Assembly (NCBI GenBank): GCA_012295275.1
Contig: CM022674.1
Coordinates: forward strand, 16,685,627 to 16,749,626
Direction: 5' to 3'
Length of the DNA stretch: 64,000 nt
DNA from: Chrysomallon squamiferum
Lineage: Eukaryota; Mollusca; Gastropoda; Neomphalida; Peltospiridae
A program made the translations under genes and the position numbers. The notes under the pieces were generated by a model. That model saw only the letters and a list, made by a program, of their open reading frames with translations. It was not told where the DNA came from and searched no databases. How positions within the stretch are numbered: the stretch's first letter is position 1; every line of letters begins with the position of its first letter. Shown here in pieces: positions 44,946 to 64,000 of this stretch.

Positions 44946-46393
44946 CCCCCAGCCTCCCTTATAACCATTAGAACATGCGTTACCATTGTCCATTGTAGAG
45001 AATCTCATACCACTGTGACGAACGTTATCTGTTACAGTGTTTATCAGGGCATCATCTGCAAGTAAACATTCTATAATTATCAGAATCACATTCGGGTCAA
45101 TCAGTTTTCTAACATAAAACACCCGTATCAACGACGACGACTACGATGATGACACTATTCTTTAAACGTAAGGTTTAAAACTAGTTTACTGTTTTTTCTT
45201 TTCAGTGAGGTAAACATTATAAATCTCATGTGGTACTCCTTTGTGAGCTTGAGACAGTTTTATTTGTTTCATGTTTTCTATCCTCCTTTTAGCTGATTAC
45301 TGAGTGTCGTATAGAAAATAGCTCTGAATGTTAACAACTATTCTTTTATAGAAGTGGTTGATACCCATGGACGGCATCTAACAAGTCTCAACAATTCTCT
45401 CTCCTCTCTAATTGTTGTCTTACGGGGTCTCCTATGTCTTGGACAATCTTTAGAAACCTGTTATGGTAGCTGTGTGTTTTGTTTAACAGTCTTGAAATGA
45501 TGGATATACTGCGCGCAAGTTGACATCCGAATAGTATGAGGAGAATTCCTGGATCTCTCATGCCAATCAGTTGCCACATTGTAGTCTCAAAACGTACAAC
45601 GTGCCAATTCACCACAGTTATAGTTCTGAATATTCGGAGCAAACTGACAAGTCAGAAAGTAATGACTATAACCTTGATTACTGTTTACATGAACAAAAAA
45701 GCATATTGTTTTTTCGAAATATAGATATGAACTGTTTACAGATAATTTTAATATACTGTTATATTAATCGATTATTTTTATTGTTATCGTTCTGGTTGTT
45801 TAGAATTCTATACATTTATTTTAGAAATGTATTAGAATTGTATGTATTTAGTTATTTATTTATTTATCCATTCATTCATTGATTTATTTTACTTTTTATT
45901 GCTTTATTTATTATAGAAAATTATTCTTATCATTAGAATTATTATTGTTGTTGTTGTATTTATTTCAAATTACCTGTACTTCCGTTGTATTTTTTAGTGA
46001 TAACTGATACAAAATAATCTTCTGCAGTCATAAAGACATTTTTGTAGACAGCAAAAGTCGCGTTTCCCTCAAAATGTTTCAAGTCAATTTTCAGATCGTA
46101 GTAACCCTATCTGGTCAACCGATGTATGTTCTCATTTACTGGCAAGATAAATCAGATTGATAATCGATAAATCCACTGTTCAATGAATGAACATTATGTT
46201 TGTTTGTATGATCTGTTTTCACTGATATTACCAAAATGATGTTTTTGTTTTTAATAACTCATACGCACATAAACACACACACACACACACACATCTTTTG
46301 ATATATTATATTTGTGAACTCACCCACTTAACCTACCGTTTTTCTTTACATTTTAATATATATATATTATATATATCCAAATATATATACTCT

Positions 46394-46453
<60 letters not shown>

Positions 46454-47162
46454 AAGATAATAATATATGAAATGGAAAGGAAAGAAAATTAATAAAAGTA
46501 TTTCTCAAACTTACAAGCCAACCGCTATCATTCTCAGATGATACGCTCTGATTGGGCTGCCATTGTCACGTGGTACCATTGTATAAACTCCGCTTGTTTT
46601 ACCTCCATTCATAATTATCTCTACACAGTCAGACGGAACACTTTCTGTAATAATAACAACAACAACAGTGATGATAACGCTAGTTTATGAATTCTTATTC
46701 AAAAAGAAGAAATGCATAATTCAGGAATAAATGTATACAAATAAATGCATATATAAACACATAGACTTATTAACAAACACACATTCATATGAGCAAAACA
46801 ATTCGTATTTTTCTAAATGTATTTGTATATAAGTAAACAAACAAACCACAACTTACCATAATATTCTGTTTCTGTTGCACTAACAATCGAAAGAGAAGTC
46901 AGTGGTTCACTGTACAGAGAACACTTGCCGTTGCCGTTGTTGTAGATGAAACCTCTTCAACCGACGTAGTCGGAGCATTCTGTCACGCAGTAGACTTTAC
47001 TGGACACTTTCAATTCTTTTGAAGGGTCTTCTGCATGTTTCTTATCGTTGTGGGAACTTTCGAATAGTCTTACGAGTGCAAAGCTCGGAATTGAAAAAAG
47101 AAACAACGATTATCATATATGCTAAAACACAGAATATTATCTCGTGGATCTTTTTCATTATT
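44928..47162 (-). pseudogene. PAN-FReD gene, degraded member of the tandem cluster
   Basis: Same layout as the intact neighbours but broken in every exon. The PAN exon (47162-46857) starts MKIMKKIHEIIFCVLAYMII, has a 4-base deletion where others read PQYNDKK, and a TGA in place of the third conserved cysteine (VG-stop-RGF). Exon 2 (46648-46512) lacks 7 bases around the CEIS cysteine. Exon 3 is not found. Exon 4 (46145-45980) has a TAG in LTR-stop-GYYDLKI. The last exon begins at 45053 (TVTDNVRHSGMRFS) and ends early (GYKGGWGYNNLN then stop), without the NLNGLY half. Confidence 0.85.
46395..46451. repeat. AG microsatellite
   Basis: Occupies the place where exon 3 would be expected in the pseudogene. 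The corresponding intron of the gene at 51994-54599 has a TA/GA/GACA tract. Confidence 0.9.
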
Positions 47163-47164
47163 TT

Positions 47165-48274
47165 CATAAAATATTGATTTGTTCTACTAGTATTTCCAAG
47201 AGACTGTCACTATAAAACTGAACTTTTTAAGTTTGTGCTTTCAGTCCAGAGCAGAACTATCTCATTCTGTTAAATAAAACCTTTCTTGAATAATTGCTAT
47301 TAATTTTCGCAGTTCAACTGAAATATATAGAAGCCAAACAGAATAGTAATCAGATTTAGTAAACAAGTTTTTGATATTGAAGATGGATGGTTTAATTAGT
47401 AATGTAGTGATTATGTTGTTGTTTTTCTGTATAATTCGTATTGATTCTTTCTATTCAGTTGAAAGAAATAGAAGCGGACCATAATTGTTTATTCGTTTAA
47501 TAGTCATCAGGGAAATGATCATTTGAAATATGATTTGTACATCTTTGAAAATTAATATTTACGCTTGCTGAACTAGCAGAATCTCTCATATTTTCCCTCT
47601 GTTTTTGCCTGGTCTTGATTTCTTGTTTCTTTATGTATTGCTTTAGGGTCTGGTTTTAGCTAAACATTCTGTTTTTATATTTTTTTGCTGCATCTTTGTG
47701 TTTTGGTGTTTTTTTTATTCGGGGTGGTGGGCTGTTGATATGGTTGTTTTGTTTATTTGTTTTTGATTTGGTTCTCTATTTATATTTGAGTTATTTTGTT
47801 GTTTTTATTGTTCTTATTGTTCGTATATTTTATTAATATATATTTTTCAGTCTGTATCGTGTGGGCTGTATAATATAAATAAAATAAAATAAATAATTCC
47901 TTCTTTTCCAGGATTTCAATAATCCGTCTATCTATCAACTAATGTATCATCTATCCACACACCCATCTTCATATACTGAATCACAACGGTGCATGTACAT
48001 ACATTTTGACTAAAGATATATATAGAGAGAGTATTAAGTTAGAACATTAAACCAAGTGAATTATTTATTTCATACTCTTTGTGTGATATGATCGAATATT
48101 CAAGTTACATTTAAGTAATTTAATTCTAGTATTATTATTTTCACACAGATATTATTAGTTTTATTGTGTATGTATGTATGTATATATGTATGTATGTATG
48201 ACTGTATGTATCTGTTTATGTATGTATATGTGTTTGTTGCTACGATATGTACTGGGGCATATATATATATATCA

Positions 48275-48318
<44 letters not shown>

Positions 48319-48620
48319 TACATACATACATACATACATACATATAAATGTAACGTAGGACAAATCAATTTCTAGTATGTTCAATGCAACCACAGCATCA
48401 TCAGTTATGATTATTAAATAAATTATTGTGGACTCTTTAACAGAACTGTGATAATAATTACTCATTTACTTGTTTTCATATTTACAGTATTCTTTCTAAT
48501 ATCATTAATATTAGTACTATAATACTTTTGTTATTGCTAATTTATTGTTATTACTGTTATTATTAGTGATGTTCTTGCTAGTGTTACAATTGTTATTATG
48601 ATAACAATAAAGAGAAAATT
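47165..48620. other. 5' flank of the pseudogene and intergenic sequence
   Basis: 47165-47530 is homologous to the upstream flanks at 54600-55250 and 62063-62740 (for example GTCATCAGGGAAATGATCATTTGAAA). Beyond that are T-rich sequence, TATG repeats (48168-48240) and a TA run (48258-48312). No gene. Confidence 0.6.
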
Positions 48621-48629
48621 TGTCACCTT

Positions 48630-49560
48630 TTATTTTTTTTCATTATATATAAATGATTAAGCAGTTTGTTCAGCCACAGAAGTCTGCAAAGGTATTCAAT
48701 AATAGCATGTTTTGTTGCGAAAAATATTAATCTATATCTCAAGATATTTGTCCTGTTTTAAGCTGATGACACTTTGCTACTAGGGCAACACAAAATTATT
48801 TACAGCATCAACTGCATTGTTTTGAAATGTATTGTAGAACATGGAAATTAAAAGTTAAAGCTGAGAATCCAAAACATTATTTTTCTTCCAGAGGCAATTT
48901 GAAAACAGATTTACATATAATAATATGGAAATAGAAATTGTCGTTCAGGTTAAATGCCTCGGGCTTGTTTTAATTAAATGTGGATCCTTCATAAACGCTA
49001 ACAAAGATTTATTCAATATAGATTCAAACTCAGTGTTTGCTGCATTAGAAAAGTGTATTTGTTAATTTATCAATCAAATGTCGGTTAGATTAGTTTTTAC
49101 AAGATTGTAAACCAGTTTTATTATATGAATTAGAGAGATATCCATTTTCTATGAGTGTTACAATAAGAATGATTACATTTGGGCAAAGACTGTTAACTGT
49201 AAACAGTACCAATTGTCTAGCTTACTATGTATGTTTGTATCTTATAACCATACCATAAATGCTATATCAATTCCATGGTTATCTTCTATAAAAGCTATTC
49301 TAGATAAATCTGTCTATGTAACATGTATTCATGTGTCTGTTTCGTGGTTAAAATACGCTGTTAAAATAATTTGTATGATCAGTTATCTTAAAAATAGAAT
49401 ACCACAAAAGTTGAGTCATCTAAAGGCATTTAATACAGAATGATTAAATTAGAACATCCATTATATGCAAATACTTTATCAAAACGATTAACCGATTATA
49501 TATCTACGTTAGCCTATTGAAACGATAAACAAAGTTATATTTATTATTACTATTGGAAAG
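48630..49560 (+). mobile_element. Degenerate LINE reverse transcriptase, copy 2
   Basis: Carries the catalytic-site region near 48760 as ADDTLLLGQH with a stop where the preceding Tyr should be. It continues with stretches parallel to copy 1 (ATGGAAATTAAAAGTTAA, CAGAGGCAATTTGAAAACAG, GGATCCTTCATAAA) and an open 3' piece at 49213-49443. The upstream fingers/palm motifs seen in copy 1 are missing. Confidence 0.7.
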
Positions 49561-49564
49561 TACG

Positions 49565-49869
49565 TATATCTATATGAAAATAAACAAAGTTATATATATC
49601 TTAACTTAAGGGAAAAATAATCAAAATTATATGTTAGCCTATAGGAAAAAATATTTACACCTTGAGCATGAAAACCTATATGCCACATTCATATCAGGGC
49701 CGTACGATAAACGAAAGGCTATGTTATATCTCTATGCCACTACTATTACTGTGATACAATTTTATCGTGAGTCAAATAAATAAAGGAAACAAGGATGAAC
49801 ATTTAGTTTTTATAGAGGTAGAATAATAATCGTGAGAACTCAGCAAGAGCAAAGTGAAGCTCTTCTGCA

Positions 49870-49912
<43 letters not shown>

Positions 49913-51900
49913 TGTTGTTGGTTCTACTTTTTGCACTAAATTCTGAGGAAATGTTCTTCATCATTGTCTGTGTTTGAAATTCATGCTGTCTATATTCTGA
50001 ATAACTATTTTTATTTTACATTAGATTCACCTTCTCTCCATTATTCAATAATAATAATAATTATTATAATAAACTATTCAAAAGTAAAAAAGATTTTTTA
50101 ATTCGCAAAAATCATGATTATTGACTGATTTTTCAGCAGACCTTTTTAAAAGAAACAAATCAAAGACATTTTACAAATTATTGAAAAAATAATGAGTAAA
50201 CAGATTGTAATTTTCTTCCGTTGTCAGTGTTCAATCATGTCTGTACTGGGCACCCTATTCGAGTAAATTTAGAAATTAATTTCACTGATAATAATTACAA
50301 ACATTTAATTGAAAATCAATAATCATGAAACATAATTATTATTAATAAGCATATATGTTATACAAATTATAATAATAAATTACATTTAATTTAAAATGTA
50401 CAATAATGATTATCAATATTATAATATAAAATTATCTTAATAATAACAAATTACATTTAGTTTAAAATGCACTTAAATAGAGTAATTGTTATATCATAAC
50501 TATTATCAATATGAAAATGTAAAACAATAATTATTGTAGCAAATTAGGAATAAGCTTAACACATTCAATGGCAGATAAATCAGTCAGGATTTCAATGGTA
50601 ACCTGAAACCTTTCTGATCTTTGATCCAATACAATGGAATTCATCTGGTTTTATCACAGTTAAGTTATTTCCCATTCAGTGACAATTATGACCTCACAGA
50701 TGGAGGGGAAAACCCTATCTAATAATATATTATTAATAAGAAAAAATATATATGTTTTCTATTATTATTATTATTTTATAAATATGCAAATGCGAAATAT
50801 TACAAATAAGCATATGTATTATTAGTAGTATAACAATATATTATCAGTTATAATGTAAAAATGAAACAATAACTTAAATATGCAAATTAAAGTAATTATT
50901 ACAATAATGTATTATGTATGTTAAATATTTCTTTTATCATATTTCTTTATGAATATTCAAATGTAAGATATAAGAAATCATGAACGATAAATTGTTAATG
51001 AAAAATAGGTAAATAAATAAACAAACAAACAAACAAAGAAACACGCAAATAAATAAATAAATCTAGTTAATAAATAAATAAATAATAATACATTATTTTA
51101 TTTCTATTAAATAGATAATAGAAATATTTTCAAATCTAGAATCAAAACTGGTAGAAATTTCAAATAGTTTTACATTTACAAAATACGTTTTTATATCAGC
51201 TTCGAGGAATTATTTACAAACTGTTTATACAGTATACAACACATACTACATGTTTTTTTACATAGAATCACAAAAAACAAGCACGAATGAAGCTGGGATA
51301 AATCCTTATAATCAATACACAGTTATGTGGCAAAACTTTTAGATATCAGTAATAATTCATATTGTTTAAAATAGTATTTTAAATTTATCTTTATCCAAAA
51401 CACGAATAAATGTCTTATCAAATTCAACAACTATTGTTTATCTAAATCTGAATTTCTAGTACTTTCCAAAAACAACAATTATTAAGTCACATTTAACAAC
51501 TGTTTTCAAAGACCATTGCTATATTTACATTCAGGAATTGCTTCTAGAATACAGTTTATAAATTTACGTTCTGCAACTGCTTCAGAAATAGTAGTTTATA
51601 TATTCAAATTTTAAAAGTTTCCAAAGGTACGTTGTAAAATTAACATTTAAAAACCATTTGCAAAGACATAACTTACAAATTTAAGTAATAAATAAAACAC
51701 TTTCAAATAATCTAGCAACACAAAATTAAATAAACAATTCAACCTTTTTTTAAAAAATATATTGCTTTTCTTTATGAGTTTCAATATATAGACTATAAAA
51801 CATCATTAAAATGGAATTTTTTTCTCTTCCTTTATTTTTATTTTAAATCTCCAGTGATCAATTCATATTCATTAGGCGAATACTACTGTCTCATTTCCAA
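49565..51900. other. AT-rich flank of the duplication unit
   Basis: No gene. Contains a TA run (49871-49902), the conserved block at 50560-50720, and the weaker copy of the downstream FReD block at 51120-51400, plus TAAA runs near 51010-51090. Counterparts exist in the other units. Confidence 0.6.
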
Positions 51901-51993
51901 TGAGAAAGCACTTTTAGTTCAAACGAGAAGATGGTCGAATTTTCATTACACTTTTAGTTCAAAACAGAAGATGGTCGAATTTTCGTCACAGTT

Positions 51994-54599
<2,606 letters not shown>

Positions 54600-55260
54600 T
54601 TTACCAACGATTTCAGTGCTGAAATTTGTTTATCTTCTGTTCAGAAATTAATTAATCCTATTGCATCAAGAAATTTTAATCGTTATTTCACAGAGCCAAA
54701 TAAACTATTGTTTAGTTCTACTGGTGTTTCCAAGCAATTTCATAAATTCTGTTTCTGGTGATTCCCAAACAGAGTCAACAATTAGCATCGAAGAACAGCT
54801 GATAAATATTTGTGTTAATGTTTCCAGAGGTTTCAAAAATCTGACCAAATGTATCTCTCAGTTTTTTAAAGAACTGATCCTACTACAGCCACACGTGTTA
54901 AATAAAATCAACTACAGTTTTTAGTAACCAATATCTTTTTGGTTACACAACCTTTTTACTGTTAAGTCTTTACCACTTTACTCTCGCCTGCAGTCTAGCA
55001 TGGTAAAACCCTGAAACACTTTAACCGTTTCATACAAACTTCTGTTTTCTATGCAGAGCTCAAGTATTTGATGCTACAGTGAATATGGTTAATGTAATTA
55101 ATAATGTAGTACTCCTGCATATTTTTGTATAATTCTTATTGATTTTTTCAATTTAATTGAACGACATTTAAGACTACAAGAATGCAATAGGCATTTACGT
55201 TTATTCGAATAACAGCCATCAGCAAAATGATCATTTGAAACATGATTTCTCTATCTTTGA
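54600..55260. promoter_or_regulatory. Conserved upstream region of a PAN-FReD gene
   Basis: About 650 bases immediately upstream of the start match the same region of the gene at 58865 (62063-62740) almost base for base, including CAGAGCCAAATAAACTATTG, CATCGAAGAACAGCTGATAAAT, CACTTTACTCTCGCCTGCAGTCTAGC and CTCAAGTATTTGATGCTACAGTG. Diverged copies flank the pseudogenes. It is expected to hold the promoter and 5' UTR, but I cannot place a TATA box or start site with confidence. Confidence 0.55.
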
Positions 55261-55668
55261 ATAATTAATTTGTGCAGTTGCTCAACTAGCTGGTTTCTTC
55301 TTTCTGTCTGCTTTGCTTCAGGGACTGCTTTGGTGTTTTGTTGTTGTATCTTTTGGGGTTGTTTCTTGTTAATTATTTATTTTTTTTTTATTTTTTTTTT
55401 ATTTGTGTGTATTGTGTATATATGTATATGTGTGTGTATGTATATATATATGGGATTAAACAAACACACAATTTTTTTTTTTTTTCAAGCATTTCAGTAA
55501 TCCCTGTTTCTGTCTATCCATCCACCAATGCATCTATCGATCTATCCACCCCACATTCATTGATTCGAACACACCGATTTTAGTATTAATGTTTTGAAAC
55601 AGAGCATAGAGATTTATTATGTATGTATGTATGTGTGTGTGAGTTTATACAGTAAAATGTATTAAGTA

Positions 55669-55728
<60 letters not shown>

Positions 55729-56165
55729 ATGTATTTATGTTTGCATGATAATCTGTATGTATTTAGATTATTAACATATGTATGTGTTCGTGATGGATTG
55801 ATACATAGATAGATTTAAATATAAGTGTAGCTTAGGTAGAAACGATTTCTTGAATGTTCAACACAATCGCAGTAACAAATTATCATCATTAAGTAATTTA
55901 ATGTGATCTTTTTAGCAATAATACTTATTGATGATTTACTTTTTCATATTTACAGTATTCTTCTTCTTCTTCTTCTTATTATTATTATTAGTAATAGTAG
56001 TAGTAGTAGTATATTATTATTATTGTTGTTATTTTTGTTTGTTTTACTGTGTTATATTGTTATATTATTATCAATGTCATTATCATTATCGTAATCATCG
56101 TCAACATCATTTTTCTGTCTTTCTTGACAGTAAATCATATAATCATTAATGAATATATTTTTTCT
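55261..56165. other. Intergenic, T-rich and TG/TA microsatellites
   Basis: No gene. Poly-T near 55379 and 55470, TA/TG runs at 55673-55727, and TTA/GTA triplets at 55960-56030. Confidence 0.6.
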
Positions 56166-56169
56166 ACAT

Positions 56170-57130
56170 ATTTATTTTGATTTACTGGAAAAAAAGTAAG
56201 TCTCGTTTTCGACAGGGTTCTCTACAAACTGGTAACAGTTTTGTACTACATACTTTCATTTCGTTATTAAAAACAATGGCAAAATATATTAATATACTAA
56301 TGGGAAATGTTTCAGAATAATATTTAATATGTACAACGGTAAAAAATCAATAATTGTACATAACGGCTTTGAATCAGGATATTTTCCTTGGTTTATTGGA
56401 ATAAGGCGAGTGGAAAACTTCTGACCTGTTTTATTTTCATTATATTTAAATGCTTTAAGAGATTGTTTTCCTACAGAAAACTGCAAAGGTATTAAATTGA
56501 TAACAGATTTTCTGGAGAAGAATATTAATGCATATCTGAAGTTATATGCTGATGATACAATTTAAGAGCAAGAACAGAAAACTTACAACATTACGTGCAC
56601 TGTTTCGAAATGAATTGTAAAACGTGGAAATTAAAAGTTAATGCTGCCATGTCAAATTTTGTTTTTGTTTTTCCAGAAGCAAATTAAAAACAGAGTTATT
56701 TATAAACATGTGGAAATAGAAATTGTCGCTGAGGTTATTAATCGACTGTCACTTAGATGAGTTTCATAATATTGTAAAACCAATATTGTTATATGAATGT
56801 GAAACCAGGAGTTTTAGTAATTGCAATATAAGTGAAAGATTTCATCTCAAGTTTTGCAAGTGTAAATTATGTGTTAACAAGTGAACACCAAGCTGCATGG
56901 TATGACTGCTTCTATAATAGCTATATTAGAAGAACGTGTTTATGTAGTATATATTCGTGTGTTCAAGTAAATATTTTGTGCCAATTAAGAATGGTAGAAC
57001 TTTATTTAAAGCTAGTAATGTCAAGCCTCCTATATAACCTGGTAGATAGTTCAATATTGAAACACAGAAAATGTCAGTTATGTAATTTTGATATTGGTGA
57101 TGAGTTTCCCTATATTTTTAAGTGAAAAAT
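56170..57130 (+). mobile_element. Degenerate LINE reverse transcriptase, copy 3
   Basis: Parallel to copies 1 and 2, with an intact YADD catalytic motif (KLYADDTI then stop) at 56545. Earlier motifs are decayed (GKKVSLVFDR at 56190, YWNKASGK near 56400). The 3' end (56832-57125) reads FHLKFCKCKLCVNK in another frame. Multiple stops and shifts make it inactive. Confidence 0.75.
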
Positions 57131-57477
57131 TTTACTTTACAGAATAATAAATATATACCATATTACTGTACATTTACACCAAATATATACCATATTATTA
57201 TACATCTATACCAAAAACAATGACATTTCAACATTTATTTATAACAACCAAATCAAATAACTTTTATATAAACTTTTCTGAATTTTGTCATATTGTCATT
57301 GAGAGAGTCAGTCTTTCGGATTAAATAATAATTAAAAATATTACTACAGAAAATATTGTTTAAACTACGTTGTGTTTATATGTTCTCAATACTGCACGCG
57401 GTGCAATCATCAGAGAAATAAACATCTTTTGTCTTGTCATAATGTTTTTTTATGTGTTGAATTACTTATTCCGAGAA

Positions 57478-57512
<35 letters not shown>

Positions 57513-58503
57513 AAATAAATACTCGAATTAATGGACGTTCCACATTCATAAATATTTCAATTTCTACAGGAACCTCGAGTGTTCTATAAATTGATGAATA
57601 AAGCTGATCTTACTAAGCCAGATAATAAATACTGGCTATAAAACATGAACATATAAAAATACTGAATGAGAAAAAAAAAATTAAATCATTTTTGAAATAC
57701 ACTGTCTACATTAGTTTCACTTTTTCTCCATTAGTCAATACTAAACACAAGTAACACTTGATTAAAAATTAAAAATATTTTTTATTCACAAAAATCATGA
57801 TTATTGACTAATTTACAGCAGACGTTTTAAAAATGGTTAACAAACAAATCAAAGATAAAGTAAAATGATATTTAATAATAACAAATTACTTTTAATTCAA
57901 AACGCACGTAAATAAACTGTTAAATTATAATTAGTGTCAATACGAAAATGTAAAACAATAAATATAATAACAAATTAGTAATAAGCTGAACAGTTACAAT
58001 GACTAATAAATCAGTCAAGATTTTAGGCTTAACCTGAAGCTATTGTGACTTTTGATCACACACAAAGCCTGGATTTGATATAGCTTTACCACAGTTCAGT
58101 TATTTCACATTCAATGAGAATATTGACCTGAATTATAAAAGGAAAAAGCCTATCGTCCATATGTAACAGTCATTGTACTAATATATTGTTAATAAGCAAA
58201 TACAGTGGGGGTTTTATGAATATGCAAATTAATGTAAGTATTGTAATAAAATATTATGTACGGAGATTCAAAATATCTATTGTATCATTTTTTGGTTGTT
58301 GTTAATATTCAGAAGTAAAATATAAGAAATTATGAATTATCTAATGTTAATGAGAAAAAAATAGATAGATAAAGAGTAAATAAATAAATAAATAAAAAGT
58401 AAATAAATAAGTAAATAAATAAGTAAGAAAGTAAATAAATAAATAAAGCAGAGAAATAATTAAAGAAAAATAAAAACGAAGAAACAAACAAGACAATACA
58501 AAA

Positions 58504-58550
<47 letters not shown>

Positions 58551-58735
58551 ATAAAATAAATAAATAAAGGAGCAAATAAACAATAAAACAACCACTCCAA
58601 AATATTATAAAAAATAAAAAAAAATATATAAAGTAGTGAAAATATTGCGAAATATTTTCAAAGTTAGAATCAACACTGGTAGAAGTTACCAATTCATATT
58701 TATTACGTTACAACTATTGTCTCGTTCAAAATGCG
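57131..58735. other. AT-rich flank of the duplication unit
   Basis: No gene. Contains AAAT microsatellites (57475-57513, 58375-58445, 58500-58545), the conserved block at 57980-58130, and a short remnant of the downstream FReD block (AGAATCAACACTGGTAGAAGTT) at 58665. Confidence 0.6.
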
Positions 58736-58864
58736 AAGGCAGTTTTAATTCAAAAGAGAAGATTGTGGAATTTTCATTACAGTTTCAGTTCAAAACAGAA
58801 AATGGTCGAATTTCTATTATAATTTTAATTAAAAACTTAAAATGGTCGAATTGTCATTACTGTT

Positions 58865-62062
<3,198 letters not shown>

Positions 62063-62740
62063 TTTATCAATGATTTCAGTGCTGAAATTTACCTATTTTC
62101 TATTCACAACTAAATTAATCATATTTCATAAAAATATTTTCACCGTTATTTCACAGAGCCAAATAAACTATTGATTACTTCTACTGGCGTTTCCAAGCAA
62201 TTTAAAAAAAAAAAAAAAAATGTTGTTGATTCCCAAACTGAGTCAACAATTAGCATCGAAGAACAGCTGATAAATATTTTTGTTAATGTTTCCAGAGGTT
62301 TGAAAACTCTTACAAAATGTATCTGTCAATTTTTTAAAGAACTGCTCCTAGTACATCCACTCGTGTTAAATAGAATCAACTACAGTTTTTAGTAACCAAT
62401 ATATTTCTGGTTACACAACCTTGTTATTGTAAAGTCGTTACCTCTTTACTCTCGCTGGCAGTCTAGCAAGGTAAAACCCTAAAACATTTTAACCGTTTGA
62501 CATAAGCTTCTGTTTTCTATGCAGAGCTCAAGTATTTGATGCTACAGTGAATATGGTTAATGTAATTAATAATGTAGTAATCCTGCATATTTTTGTATAA
62601 CTCGTATAGATTCTTTCAGTTCAACTGAACGAAATTGAAGTCAAAGAGAATACTGAATACAGTTACCTTTATTCGTATAATAATGACCAAGGAAATGATC
62701 ATTTGAAACATGATTTGTTCGTCTTTGAAAAATTAATTCT
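62063..62740. promoter_or_regulatory. Conserved upstream region of a PAN-FReD gene
   Basis: Homologous to 54600-55250 with a poly-A insertion at 62205-62220. It ends in the phrase GGAAATGATCATTTGAAACATG, which is also kept upstream of the pseudogenes. No TATA box or start site is assigned. Confidence 0.55.
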
Positions 62741-62874
62741 TGCAATGACTGAACTACCATAAGCTGTCATATTTTATGTTTCTTTTCTCTTTCTGTCTCT
62801 CTCTCTCTCGTCTTCATTTCTTCTTTCTTTTTGTTTTGCTTCAAGGATTGGTTTTGGGCGAAAGGTTTGTCTTG

Positions 62875-62920
62875 TTTTTTTTTTTTTTTTTTTTTTTTTT
62901 TATTTTTTTTTTTTTTTTTT

Positions 62921-62958
<38 letters not shown>

Positions 62959-63061
62959 TTTTATTTTTTTGCTCTATCTTTGTGGGTAGTATTTTTATTC
63001 TGTTGTTGATTTTTTTTTTTATTTGGGTTATTGGTTTGTTTTTTTATTTTTTTTTTTTTTT
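62875..63061. repeat. Poly-T tracts
   Basis: Long T runs interrupted by single A or G, mostly 62875-62957 and 63011-63061. Poly-F frames here are artefacts. Confidence 0.95.
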
Positions 63062-63064
63062 AAT

Positions 63065-64000
63065 GTAGTTCTTTTCTTGTTGTTGTTGTTGGTTCTGTGC
63101 CTACATTATATAAATCTATGTCCATCGATCTACCCGTCACACATTTATACACTCAAACACAATGGTACACGTACATTTTTTCATTAAAGATGCATATAGA
63201 GCATTAAGTTAAAACACGAAACCTAGTGAATTATATATTTCATTCTATTTGCTTGATGTGTTAGAACATTCTACATACATCTATAAAGTAATTTAATGTT
63301 AGTATTAATATTTTCAAACGCAGCTTACATATTTATTATATGTATATGTATGTATGTATGTATGTATACATGCACCTGTGTGTAGACAGTTATTGCATTA
63401 AGTAGATACATACGTATGTATGTGCCGTATTTGTAGGTAAGGTGTTCATACGTATGTAAGTATAGATGTATCTGGCCATATCAGTCTGTACGTGGATATG
63501 TATGCAGATCGGTATGTAGGCAGGCTATAAACGTCTGTATGTGTTATCGATGGATGGGAGCATATGTGGATTTTAATGTAAGTTTAAGGTACGAAGATAA
63601 TATTTGTAGAATGTCCAATACAACCACAGTAACATAAACTATCATTATTAAATAATTTAATGCAATTTCTTTAAGAGAACAGTAATAATAATTGGTAGTA
63701 TACATGTTTTATATATTTATTTTATTCTTATTAATATCATTATAATTATTTATAATTGTAGTAGTACTATAGTATTGTTGTTATTTGTATTGCTATTACT
63801 GTTAATATTATTGTTGTTATTGCTAATGTTATTATACTCATTGTCATCACAATAATCATATTCATTATCGTGATTATGGTTATTATCATTAATATCAGCT
63901 TCACCATCTTTATCTCCTTCATCATCATCATCATCATCATCTTAATGTTGTTGTTTCTGTTGTCATGGAATGTGATAATTAATGAATATGTTACTTCTAC
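63065..64000. other. Intergenic sequence at the window end
   Basis: TGTA/TATG repeats (63340-63368), AT-rich sequence and TCATCA triplets near 63917-63940. By analogy with the other units, a LINE copy would be expected just beyond the window end; nothing is visible yet. Confidence 0.5.

Noticed and set aside
49213-49443. Independent small gene within LINE copy 2
   Set aside because: It aligns with the 3' part of the LINE relics in the other units and has no separate start or splice signals.
54661-54924. Plus-strand frame upstream of the lectin gene, conserved at 62171-62392 (both end KINYSF or RINYSF)
   Set aside because: Counting by eye between the two copies gives about 9 amino-acid-changing and 4 silent differences, roughly neutral. 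The region is the shared promoter-side flank, and the frame is broken in the other copies.

Overview
The window is AT-rich metazoan DNA with spliced genes, very dense microsatellites, TTAGGG-type satellite, LINE, SINE and MULE remnants, and one 200-base run of N (8801-9000). Fibrinogen-related (FReD) lectin genes in tandem, a WWE-PARP gene and TTAGGG-like repeats fit a lophotrochozoan, most likely a gastropod mollusc. That placement is an inference from content; the genus cannot be read from the sequence.

Layout. (1) About 230-4260 and 9001-15400 are the two arms of a large inverted duplication. Each arm carries a broken copy of a secreted-type PAN/YWTD gene and a TTAGGG-like satellite, short in the left arm and about 1.8 kb in the right. 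Between the arms lie a 70-bp tandem repeat, a truncated FReD pseudogene (5312-6893, +) and the assembly gap. (2) 15.8-20.6 kb holds a WWE + PARP (mono-ADP-ribosyltransferase type) gene with a repetitive N-terminal region and a Ser/Thr-rich tandem-repeat C-terminal tail. (3) 21.3-22.6 kb holds a MULE/FLYWCH transposon relic and a minisatellite; 23.56-24.18 kb is a stray FReD fragment. (4) 24.47-27.85 kb is a transmembrane immunoglobulin-domain receptor gene whose spliced tail contains a YxxL-x10-YxxL (ITAM-like) pair. (5) 30.1-33.5 kb is a GC- and CpG-rich 12-bp minisatellite. (6) 34.3-38.4 kb is a head-to-head pair of 33-bp satellite arrays around two inverted tRNA-derived SINE copies. (7) 38.8-64 kb is a directly repeated unit of about 7 kb. 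Each unit has a PAN + FReD gene on the minus strand, conserved flanks and a degenerate LINE on the plus strand. Two genes are intact (51994-54599 and 58865-62062, each five exons and 326 codons); one is a pseudogene (44928-47160), and one is an inverted broken 5' relic (41830-43200, +).

The genes that look functional (secreted PAN-FReD lectins, an Ig receptor with an ITAM-like tail, and a WWE-PARP) are all of kinds associated with recognition or defence in invertebrates. The grouping is suggestive of an immune-type neighbourhood, but co-function is an inference. Long uninterrupted reading frames inside the satellites (30078-33608, 34310-35533, 36539-38479) are by-products of repeat periods divisible by three and are not called as genes. 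Exon limits were worked out by eye from splice consensus, phase agreement and comparison between copies.
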